Assembly: GCA_963971305.1 (NCBI GenBank)
Contig: OZ020304.1
Coordinates: 22,651,755 to 22,715,754, forward strand
Source: Arcuatula senhousia
Lineage: Eukaryota > Mollusca > Bivalvia > Mytilida > Mytilidae
Direction: 5' to 3'
Length of the DNA stretch: 64,000 nt
The notes under the pieces are model-generated. The model was not told the DNA's origin, did not search any database, and saw only the letters and a program-made list of their open reading frames with translations. This document shows, one piece after another, positions 27,701 to 39,700 of the stretch (the stretch's first letter is position 1; every line of letters begins with the position of its first letter). The translations under genes were made by a program, and so were the position numbers.

Positions 27701-30700
27701 TGAAGAATTTTCATCCCACTCGGACATCATTCAGGGGAGATAATTGGACTTAGACTTTTTAAAAAACATTATTCAATGGGAGACCTCGTAAGCGCAACTC
27801 CTCCTAACCTGCTGGAAGGATTTTGATGAAACTTTACATGAAGGAAGAACATCATATGTAGATGTGCATGAAGAATTTTCATCGCAATCAGACATCATTC
27901 AGGGGAGATAATTGGACTTAGACTTTTTAAATACATTATAATACATTATTCAATGGGAGACCTCGTAAGTGCAACTCCTCCTAAACTGCTTGATGGATTT
28001 CGATGAAACTTTACATAAAAGAAGTACATCATATGTAGATGTGCATGAGGAATTTTCATTGCAATCAGACATCATTCAGGGGAGATAACTGGACTTAGAC
28101 TTTTTAAATACATTATTCATTGGGAGACCTGATAAGCGCAACACATCCTAAACTGCTTGATGGATTTTGATGAAACTTTACATGAAAGAAGTGCATCATC
28201 TGTAGATGTGCATGAAGAATTTGTATTGCTCTTGGTTATTATTGAGGGGAGATAACTGGACTTGAGATTTTTTTTTACAATACAGAGTCCAATATAAAGC
28301 GGGGGGTATCCTTTTGTGAGCTTGCTCACAGTGTTACTTGTTACAAACAGTTTTCGGCCTGAAAAAAGACCTAAGTTCACATAGAAGGTGAAAATGGGGC
28401 CAGGGTCACACTGTATCATGACAGTTGCATAAACCATAACCTCAACTGTCTGTATACCCAATATCAGATGCCTAGCTATATTTTTCAAGCAATTCTTTGT
28501 CCGGAAAGTCTTACAAATAAATATATGCCATGGCTGCCCGAAAGTTATACCTATGCCATGACTGCCAGTAAGTTATACCTATGCCATGGCTGCCGGAAAG
28601 TTATACCTATGCCATGGCTGCCGGAAAGTTATACCTATGTCTCGTGTTCTGCGAATATTCTTCGCAGGCAATACTAAAATGGTGATTTGACTAATCAGCT
28701 CAATTATTGAAATCAAAGAATGAATTGACTCTTTAGAATCCCTTTTGACTCTGATCATGTCTAATTGCACAAAATTTCTACTCCTGATCTTTGTTCAAAG
28801 CTATATACTGGTTTCAGTTGCAGACTCATGTACATGCATTCACAAATCTGATAATTTTAAATGATAGAATTGATGTCACTGAAAATTTCAAATATTTATT
28901 AGACAGACTTTATTAGAAAACTTACAGGCAGGCACCCTATATTTTAAAAATGCTTTAGTGAAATATGTGTCATTAACATTTATTTCACATCTGTTTATAT
29001 TTTTCCACTTTTTAAAATTTGTTAAAAATTACTGGAAAAAAATAATTACACGTTGCTATAAGTATATCAAGCATGTTAACCATGTTAACACAGTAATAAA
29101 ATTTAAATTTTAAATCAATTTTGAAGCATTTTTTAAAAAGTTCTATTTTGTATGAAGTTCTTTGTCCTTTGCATGCACAATTATAGAGTTGGTTTTCCTG
29201 TTTGCACTGCATTCATTTATCTAATTAAGTTCACAAGAGTTCTATTTTCCTTTCCTTTGCTCAGATGTTTTTCTTTCTAACAGAGTTCACCCTTAATTTG
29301 CACTTTATGGTGGTACATCCTATCAGCAGATGTCCATCTTCCATGAAGGCCAATGATTTTGGAAGTAAGATTCCTGTGTCTTTAGTGTTAATGAATCTCA
29401 CTAATACTCCTCTATTGTTTAATATGTGAAGAGCATTACTGTGAGGATCTGCTACAATGACTCTGTCTAAAGCGGTGGTTATTATTTTTTTAGGATGGAA
29501 AGGGTAAGCTGTGTTGATATCAGGATATCCTTTGTACCTGTTGATTATGCATCCATCTCTATCCAGGACAATAACTTTACCATGATCATCATCATCATCA
29601 TAGTCCACCACATCCATGTATTTATAAGAGTTCACCACATGTATGTATCCATTAGAGGTGCTGGTTATACCGGTACTCCTAGGATAGGTGAAGATTGGTT
29701 GGTTGTCCTTATCTGTTTCATAAACAGCCAGTTTGGTCCCTTCCATATCTAATACAATCACTGCACTCCTATTCTTGTTTTCATTATCATCTTCATTAAA
29801 ATAATTATACCAATAACCTCCTATAATGATTTTGTTGTTGCTGGTGATGTGGAGAGCAAAAGGTACAAAAGGATAAACATCATAGACTGAGTCAGTTACT
29901 TCACCAGTCGCTGTTTCTAGGAGTTTGAGTCTATTTCCAAGAGCAGAAAGTAGGACTTTATTCTGAGACAGTCTTGCCATGTCCATTAAAAACTCAAAAA
30001 TGTAAATCCTGTCTGTTATTGCCAAGTCCTGGTCCTGTAGTTGTATGTGGTACAGTACTTCATCCTTATTACTCACAATCAATAACTTATTGTCCTGGTC
30101 TGGGAGTACATAGTCTATACTATTAAGGTCCGTAGTGTATGTTTGATTCTCTAATATTTGTACTTTTTCCACCTTCCATGGCGGTATTTGACTATTTCTC
30201 AGCTTTCCTATTCCATCCAGACTCTGTGGAATAAATTGCCAAATGGATTGATAGACAGTATTGACCTCAGGACTATTGCTTTGTCTTGCAGAATTCATCA
30301 CATTGTCTGCGCCACGGAATATTTTGTAAGCTTCTATAGACTGGACCAAATCATCAACATCATTAGCAGATTGTTGGAGATAAGATTTTCTCTCATTGAT
30401 GGATTGTGAAGGTCTTTATCAATAGACTGGTCTAAAGAAGTTTCAGTCTGGGTTATCTCTTGGAGAAGTTTATCCCCATAACTCTCTACTTTCTGTCTAA
30501 GGGTACTCACATGGCTCAAAATGTTATTTCTCACTTTCTTTATTTTTGTTTTTTCCTTTTCCTGGATCTCTTTAAATTGGTTTTCCTTTGTCCTGATTTC
30601 CTCCAAATCATTCTCTATCTGACCTCTTGTAGACTTAAGGTTTTCTTGTTTCCTCTGGTGAGCCTCTTTAATTTCAATAAAGGCATGACCCATATGTTCC

Positions 30701-33700
30701 TTAGCAACGCATCTAGGGCAGATGAGAGAATCACATGGTTCACAATAGAGACAGCACATTTGATCTGGATGAGTCTTACAAGGAATGTTCATATAGTTTA
30801 TCTCAATATGTTCATTTGCAATATCCTTTATAACAATGATTTTATGATCCTTGGCATTTTCAATTTTCTTATGGTGCTTTGTACAGGTCTCACATAAAAG
30901 GAGTTTACACTCCACACATTTAGATATGATAGTCCTTTCCATCTCACAAAGCTGACAATTCAGGGAAACTTGACTTTTCTTCTCTGATTGTATGAAAGAC
31001 ATTTTGGTTTTATCCTTTTACTAGCCTGTATGATTTTATATCTTAAATCATGTAAGTAAATTCAGGCTTTTATCAGGCGATAGACTACCAAGGTCAAGAA
31101 TTACAGAAATTTTATCAGCTTTTTGTTGAACCAAATATACCAGTACACATGTTTACACACTTCTTTATTTCATCAAATTTTATATTTAAGATTTTTAGCT
31201 CACATGAACCAAAGGGTCAATTGCCATGCGTCTGTCGTCTGTCTGTTGTCTGTCTGTTACTTTCCAAAAATCTCTGAAACTACTGAAGACAACTTTTATA
31301 CAACCACAAAAAATTTGCGGATGTATAATGGTATGATGCTGTCGTCTGCGTTGTCTGTTAACTTTAGTGTTCCCACAATAACTTTAGTTCTAGTTATCCG
31401 ATTGCTATGAAATTTTACAATGATGTTCCTTACCATAAAAGGATGGATGGGATTGATTTTGGGGGTCCCTCCTTTTTAGCTCACCTGGACAGTAGGTCCA
31501 TGTGAGCTTATGCCATCACTATGCGTCCGTCGTCGTCTGTCGTCGTCCGTCGTCGTCTGTCGTCGTCCGTCGTCGTCTGTCGTCGTCTGTCGTCCGTTAA
31601 CAATTTCAAAAATCTTCTCCTCTGAAACCACTGAACCAATTTAACAGAAACTTGGCAGGAATGATATATGACATGTTTGCAACAAACGATCCTCATTTTG
31701 AAATGCTTTGATAAAAAACATGGCCGCCGTTACTAAAAATAGACTAGGGGGGTCAGACTACTGTTTTTGGCTTATAAATCAAAAAGTATAAGAGATAGAG
31801 GAAATCTGAGGCCACGCTACTGATTCGGCATCAAAAGCTCTACAAAAGTCTCCATTTGGTCAAAGTTGTCAGATGACCCCTTATAGAGGTTACGGCCCTT
31901 TAAAGGTGAAAAATAGCATTTTTTCATGTTTTTGGCCTACAGAATGAAAACTATTGCAGATAGAGATTAGCTGTTGCTTGCTTAAATGTTCAGCTCATTT
32001 AACTCTACAAAAGTCTCCATAGGGTCGAAGTTGTTAGATAACCCCTTATCGGGGTTACGGCCCCTTAAAGGTGAAAAATAGCCATTTTTCATGTTTTTGG
32101 CCTACAGAATGAAAACTATTGCAGATAGAGATTAGCTGTTGCTTGCTTAAATGTTCAGCTCATTTAGCTCTACGAAATTCTCCATAGGGTCGAAGTTGTC
32201 AGATGACCCCTTATAGGGGTTACGGCCCCTGAAAAATCGCCATTTTTCATGTTTTTGGCCTACAGAATGAAAACTATTGCAGATAGAGATTAGCTGTTGC
32301 TTGCTCAAATGTTCAGCCCATTTAGCTCTACAAAATTCTTCTTGGGTCGAAGTTGTCAGATGACCCCTTATAGGGGTTACGGCCCCTGAAAAATAGCCAT
32401 TTTTCATGTTTTTGGCCTACAGAATGAAAACTATTGCAGATAGAGATTAGCTGTTGCTTGCTTAAATGTTCAGCTCATTTAGCTCTACAAAATTCTCCAC
32501 AGGGTCGAAGTTGTCAGATGACCCCTTACAGGGGTTACGGCCCCTGAAAAAAGTGATTTTTCATGTTTTTGGCCTACAGAATGAAAACTATTGCAGATAG
32601 AGATTAGCTGTTGCTTGCTTAAATGTTCAGCCCATTTAGCTCTACAAAATTCTTCATAGGGTCGAAGTTGTCAGATGACCCCTTATAGGGGTTACGGCCC
32701 CTGAAAAATAGCCATTTTTCATGTTTTTGGCCTACAGAATGAAAACTATTGCAGATAGAGATTAGCTGTTGCTTGCTTAAATGTTAAGCTCATTTAGCTC
32801 TACAAAAGTATAGGGTCAACATCAAGACCAGGTGAGCGATTCAGGCTCCTGGGAGCCTCTTGTTTCGTTTAGAAAATTAGGGTCCAAAAAAAGGGCAAAA
32901 AATACTACTTTTTTGTTTGTTTCCACAATAACTTTAGTTCTAGTGATCTGATTGCTATGAAATTTGACAGAGGTGTTCCTTACCATAAAAAGGATGAATG
33001 GGTTTCGAAATTAGGGGCCCAATAGGGGCAAAAAATTCATATATTTTATTTGTTTCCACCATAACTTTGGTCATAGTTGGCCTATTGCTGTGAAATTTGT
33101 CAAGAATGTTTCTTACAATAAAAGAATGAACCTGATGAATTTTTGTGCCCCCTTTTTTCCCGCTATGTAGTTAGGGGCCAAAATCGAAACTTTTTTATTT
33201 ATGGTCCGATTTTGAATTTTTAGCTCACCTGGCCAAAGGCCATGTGAGCTATTGCCATCACTTGGCGTCCGTCGTCGTCGTCCGTCGTCGTCGTGGTCCG
33301 TCGTGGTGGTCCGTCGTCGTCGTCGTCGTCGTCGTCCGTCGTCGTTAACTTTTCTTCAAACTTCTTCTCCTCTGAAACGGCTGCACAGATTCAAACCAAA
33401 TTTGGGCTGGTGGTACTTTAGGGTATCCCCCACAGAACTGATGTGGGGATTTTTGATTCATGGAAAAACATGGCCGCCGTTGCTAAAAATAGACCAGGGG
33501 GGTCAGACTACTGTTTTTGGCTTGTAAATCAAAAAGTATAAGAGATAGATGAAATCTGATGCCACGCTACTGCTTCAGCATCAAAAGCTCTACAAAAGTC
33601 TTCATTGAGTCGAAGTTGTCAGATGACCCCTTATGGGAGTTACGGCCCCTTAAAGGTGAAAAATAGCATTTTTTCATGTTTTTGGCCTATGGAATGAAAA

Positions 33701-36700
33701 CTATTGCAGATAGAGAGAAGCTGTTGCTTGCTTAAATGTTCAGCCCATTTAGCTCTACAAAAGTCTCCATAAGGTCAAAGTTGTCAGATGACCCCTTATA
33801 GGGGTTAAAGCCCCTTAAAGGCAAAAAATAGAGTTTTTGGCCTGTAGAATGAAAACTATTGCAGATAGAGAAAAGCTGTTGCTTGCTTAAATGTTCAGCT
33901 CGTTTAGCTCTACACAAGCCTCCATAGGGTCCAAGTTGTCAGATGACCCCTTATAGGGGTTACGGCCCCTTAAAGGCAAAAAATAGTGTTTTTGGCCTAT
34001 AGAATGAAAACTATTGCAGATAGAGAAAAGCTGTTGCTTGCTTAAATGTTCAGCTCGTTTAGCTCTACACAAGCCTCCATAGGGTCAAAGTTGTCAGATG
34101 ACCCCTTATAGGGGTTACGGCCCCTTAAAGGCAAAAAATAGTGTTTTTGGCCTATAGAATGAAAACTATTGCAGATAGAGAAAAGCTGTTGCTTGCTTAA
34201 ATGTTCAGCTCATTTAGCTCTACAAAAGTCTCCATAGGGTCAAAGTTGTCAGATGACCCCTTAAAGGGGTTATGGCCCCTTAAAGTAAAAAAATAGAGTT
34301 TTTGGCCTATAGAATGAAAACTATTGCAGATAGAGAAAAGCTGTTGCTTGCTTAAATGTTCAGCTTAATTAGCTCTACAAAAGTCTTTTTAGGGTCGAAG
34401 ATGTCAGATGACCCCTTTAAGGGGTTATGGCCCTTTAAAGGTGAAAAATAGTGTTTTTTGCTTTGGAATGAAAACTATTGCAGATAGAGAAAAGCTTTTT
34501 ATTGCTTAAACATTCAGCTCATTTAGCGATACAAAAGTCTTCAAAGGGTTGACATTAAGACCAGGTGAGCGATTCAGGCTCCTGGGAGCCTCTTGTTTTT
34601 TTGCATGTTTGTTCTCGTCAAATAGAGGATACAAAATAAAGAATGAAATTTTGCGACCTCCCCTCTTCCCCCTATTATGTTATTATTGTCCAAAAGAGGC
34701 CAAAATCCAAACTTTTTTATTTGTGGTACAATTTTGAATTTGTTTTTTGCATGTTTGTTCTTTTCAAATAGCAGATGCAAAATTGAGAATTAATTTTTGC
34801 GACCGCTGTAATACTATAGAGGCACGCATTGACATTGACCAATGATATTATAATAGAAATCTAAGAAGCAAACTTAATTAATTGATATCTTACCAGATTA
34901 ATTCGAATATTTATCAAGGTATATTATTGATACACTTAACTGACCACGATAGATAATTATTACATCATATACATGTTGTTAAACTTGACATTTCAATTCA
35001 ACAGAAAACTTGTAGTACTAGTATTTCACATTTAAGAATTGTGATCATGGTACGTAAATGTGCGAATCTAGAAATGGTTTATGTATGTTCCCATGAACAG
35101 GTGTCAGGTGTTTCTACGTTGTTTACAATATGTACTCTGAGATTGACAATCATGTAAACAACTATAACTGTATTTGGAATATGATAGACATTTGATTGAT
35201 GTAACAATGCATGTAAATTCTTTATTTGTATTTTGAATTCATTTTGATTGACAACTAAATTCTAAAACTGTTATTGTTTAAACATTTTTGGACATTGTTA
35301 AATTCCTTCTGCTCCTGGCATCTCAGAGTAGGTAATTCCATGGTCAGAACCGGCTTACACCAGTTCTGCCCATGGACTATAAATACAGAGCGGGATTGTC
35401 GCTCTGCAGATAAGCTTTCTGGTTTTAAAGCTTAATGGTGGAACAAGATTCGCTATTACAGTAAGTCATTTTATTATGTATTTTAATTTCATGTAAATTG
35501 TAACTTTGAAATTATGCTTTGGAGAATAAATTATTTCACTGATAATTTTGGGTCTAATTCTTGTATTGAACTGAAACAATAGATGCCTATAGTGCCACAC
35601 CGCCCTTTTTCCCCCTGTTATATAATTAGTGGCCAAAGGGGACCAAAATCGAAACTTTTTTACTTGTGATCCGATTATGAAAATTTTTATTGCATGTTTT
35701 TTCTTGTTGATTAGGGGATACAAATTTGAGAATTAATTTTTGCCACCCCCCTTTTCCCCCCTATTACCATGATTACTTAATTAGGGCCAATAGGGGCCAA
35801 AATTGAAACTTTTTTATTGCCTAAAAAAAAAAATAATGATAATAGATTAACCAAAAATAGGGTCTATTTCTTAATATCAAATTGAGCGGGGATATTGAAA
35901 TGTTATAAATATGCTATTGCAAGTATATTTTTTTTCCATTTGCTTTTAAAATAGTTAAAATCTAATGAATTCCTTGTAAAATGTGGGTGGAAAGTCCACC
36001 AAAGAAGGCAATTATTGTGTCAAAACCTTTGTCAGTCCACCATGGGCTGCATGTGTCCAGAGCAATTGACTATCCATATTGAGCCTAAAAGGTACAGGGT
36101 TCAACCTGTTGCGGTTGTATCATGCTGCGCTCGGCGAAGCTTCTTATTCCAATCTTGCATGTCCAAGTATTTATCAGGGCATGATGTTTAAGGATGTATT
36201 CTTCTGAGGGGTCAATTTTTTTCTTAATCAAGTTTTTTCCCAAACCTACATTTTTGAAATGCTAACCCTGAGAAAATCAAATTTACTAAGAAAACAATAT
36301 GTCCGTGTGCATTTTAGTTCGCTACAGCCATTTAAAAAGTGCCTATTTTGACAATTTTCCCAAAATTTCATCATTTTTGGCCTATTTTGAGGTAATTTTC
36401 TTTAAAATATCAAGTTTCAAAATCAAGTTTTCTCTCAAAGTGTCCATATTGATAGATGCCATGATTCTGAACAAATTTAACTTAAAAGAAGTATATGTCC
36501 GTGATGATATAAGAAAGTTTAGTCCCAAAAATGTGCCTTTTAAAGTCATTTTCAAGACACCATAAAACCGGTAAAAATCAAGATTTTTCAAATTTTCTAT
36601 CATACCAAAACCTCAAAACTCTCCATTTTCGTTTAAAATAATTGGACAAATATATCTTTTTGAATTTAGAAAAGAAATTACATGAATTGCATGAATATTT

Positions 36701-39700
36701 TGTTGGAAAAATGAATTTTACTACCCCTACCCTGAAATTGGCTAAATTCAGATTGAGATCAATGGTCAAATTTGGTCAAAAATTAAAATGTTGCAAATCT
36801 CAAAAACTACTAATCATATCTTCATAATTTTTTGAAAAAATTTAGATGGATCATCATTTGATATATATCCACCAAAAGTTTTCAATTATAAGGCAATGTT
36901 TAAAAATTATGCACAAACGAGATTTCAACGAGACTGAAACTTCAGAAAAATACCCCCTTAATACCCCCTTAAAGTATGTTGTCTGCCAGCACCATTAGAA
37001 ACAATGATTCTTTCTTCCACTATTTTTTGTATTTATAAGGATTTTCAGCTTCTGAGATCAAAAGGTGTTAATAGAACTTAAACATTGCTTATATATGCAT
37101 TGTCAAAGTCACTCAACCAGAACATCAAGGTCATGGTCAAAAGATGGGGATGCAACTGTGCTAACATACTACTGGGGAATATGCATACAAAGTTTCATCA
37201 ACCTAGGATTTATTGTTCTTCAGATATGGAGGTTCTTGCAACTTTACATTGCTAATATATCTATTGAAAATTGTCAAAGTCACTCAACAGGAAAATCAAG
37301 GTCATGTTCAAAAGACGGGGATGCAAATGTGCTAAGCTACTACTGGGGCATATGTATACCAAGTTTCATTAACCCAGGACTTATAGTTCTTGAGATATGG
37401 GGGTGCTCATTAAACCTTAAAACTGGAATTAAATGTATAATGTTAATTGTGAGTCACTCAACCAGAAAATCAAGGTCAAGGTCAAAAGATGGGGATGCAT
37501 GTGTGCTAAGCTTCTACTGGACATATCCATACCAAGTTTCATCAACCTTGGTTCATGAGATATGAAGGTGCTCATCAAACCTTAACACAAAAGTTAACAC
37601 TGCCACCCTGGGAAAATACTGTGGATTCATTTATTTTCATGGGTACCAATTTTCGTGGTTTGATGAAAAAGTATCAGTTCGTGGATTCTTCAGTTCGAGA
37701 TTCTTTAGTCTGCAGCATACACACATATGTTAAATTTCCTTTTTGTGGGATATCAAATTTCGTGGTAAAAGGCTACCCAGGAAAACCATGACAGTTGATA
37801 CCCCACGAATAATAATGAAACCACAGTAACTCCTATAAAAGGACAATTATTAAGTATAAAAAATTCTATTTCTGTTATACAGAGGGTAAAGGACAAAGAA
37901 AAAGCAACGTGGGCATAGTTGACCCCAGTTTTGAGTTAGTCTTTTATTTTTAGCAGAGTTATTGGTATTGTTATGATGATGGCTGGCAGGCGGTGTCAAC
38001 AATTGAATTTTAATGAAGCTTTGGTATATTATTGCATACCATAAGAGGAGTAAACTTTTTTTATTTTGGAGTAAATCTATTTAAGGTCAAGGTCACAGCG
38101 GCAGAAAAAAATGTTCTTGAATTAATGGTTTCTGGATCATTAATCAAAAAGTTGTCAACCGATGAAACTTTGGGATATTGTTAGATACCATATTAAGAGG
38201 AGGAACTGTATTATTTTGGACCATAGCTAAAAAATTTGTCAACCAATTTTTAAAGTTTCCAGACAATTACTCAAAAATGTTTTCAACCAATTTTTAAGAA
38301 ACATTGCGATATAATGAAACATACTGGTCATAAATGAGGGAAAACTTGTGATTTTGGGGAATTTTCACCCAAGAAATAATTGTAAGTAAATTTCTCAAAA
38401 AGGGGCTTCTTGACAATAACTGAAAAAGATATTTGTATTAAATTGGCACACAATGCCTTCAACAACTTATTTTGGTGAGTATAGTGTTGCAACTTGGCTT
38501 CTGCACCCCTGTGCATATTGATTTTCATACCCCTGCTTGAAAAGTGGGGGGTATATAGTGATATGGGGTGTCTGTCCGTCCGTAAGTCCGTCTGTGTGTC
38601 CATTCATCCTACCATTACGCATGAGGTTACCCATTTCTTATTCTTCAACTCCTCCTAAGCCCCTTGGTGGATTTTCATGAAACTTTCACACCTTCTTTCT
38701 AACATAATGTAGATGTGCATCTTTTTGATCTTTTTGATATTGCCTTTTAATTCTCTAGAGTTACAGATTTTTATAAGAAGAAAAGAAAGGGTTTATGAAA
38801 AGGGGAGAAGTTTTTTTTCTCTTCAAAATTAGACCCCTTTTTGGCCTGATTTCACAGTGAAAAATCTGGGTTATAAAATGAATATCGGGCAGTGGGTAGT
38901 GGAGTAATTTTAGTAACAGCTTTCTCAGGAACTACTAATCACAGCCTCTTGATATAGTATGCAACACCAACGTGGGGTCTTATATCGTGGAAATTTTAAA
39001 ATATTTTGTTTATCCTATAGACCTGTATCATAATTTCCAGTGACATTTGACCTTGTACCATAATATCCAATAACCTTGGATAACCTAGGCCTTGTCCCAT
39101 AATTTCAGATAACCTTGTATAATAATTTCTACTAACTTTGTCACTGAAATTTCTGTTTTTTAAATTCAAAACTGTTTAAAACACCAGGTTTCTTTCCTTG
39201 TAATGCACATGGTCGATATCCTCTGTGCTGGATTTGGCTTCCTTGTTTGAACGTTTTGGTTTTGAGTACTTTTTGTTTTCAAGAGTTTTGGAATTTGACC
39301 TTTCAATGTTTTGATTTAAATGCTACTGATGAGAGGTTACTCCTTGAAATATGGATATATAGCATATCGAAATTAACAGTTCATACCCGCGTTTTGGTAT
39401 TTGTAATCTTGTATCATAATTTCCGATAACTCTGATGAACATGTATCATAATTTCTGATGACCTGTAATCATAATTTTCGATAACTTTGTATCATAATAT
39501 CCTAATAATTCAATGACCTTGTATCATAATTTCCGATAGCTCCAAATACCTTTCCCCATGATTTCTAATAACTTGTTTTTATCATCCTTTTACCATAATT
39601 TCCAATATACTCTGATAACTTTGTTAACATAACTTCTGATACCATAATTTCCAAAAAGCTTGTATCATTATTTCTGATAACCTTGTACCATTATTTCTGG

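Larger units (their letters stand above)
31297..36148 (+). mobile_element. Composite H2 element hosting two H1 elements and an LTR
   Basis: The left end TATACAACCACAAAAAATTTG closes as GCGGATGTATA. The right end is TTGCGGTTGTATCATG followed by hairpin GCTGCGCTCGGCGAAGC near 36148. The H2 body phrases ('tagttctagt..tccgattgctatgaaattt', 'ggggccaaaatcgaaacttttttatt') run on across three insertions, which are entered separately. Each junction restores a sequence seen uninterrupted elsewhere. Confidence 0.7.

Noticed and set aside
30334..30420. Programmed -1 frameshift or a short intron in the B-box gene
   Set aside because: No slippery heptamer of X XXY YYZ type is present and no GT..AG pair of sensible length fits; a single missing base is the simplest reading.
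31478..32862. H1 and H2 as classical Helitrons
   Set aside because: There is no 5' TC and no CTRR end after the 3' hairpin, and the elements have paired subterminal inverted repeats and T-T insertion, so a Helentron-like type fits better.
33252..33527. Arginine-rich frames across (GTC)n tracts
   Set aside because: They are translations of microsatellite DNA inside H1 elements.
34807..35599. Endogenous virus or complete LTR retrotransposon
   Set aside because: Only one LTR-like unit with no gag, pol or primer-binding site is present.
36962..37616. Further hidden cadherin exons in intron 12
   Set aside because: I looked in all frames for DxNDxPP, PEN or LDYE-type motifs between 16264 and 52886 and found none; the cysteine pair also joins directly across the intron.
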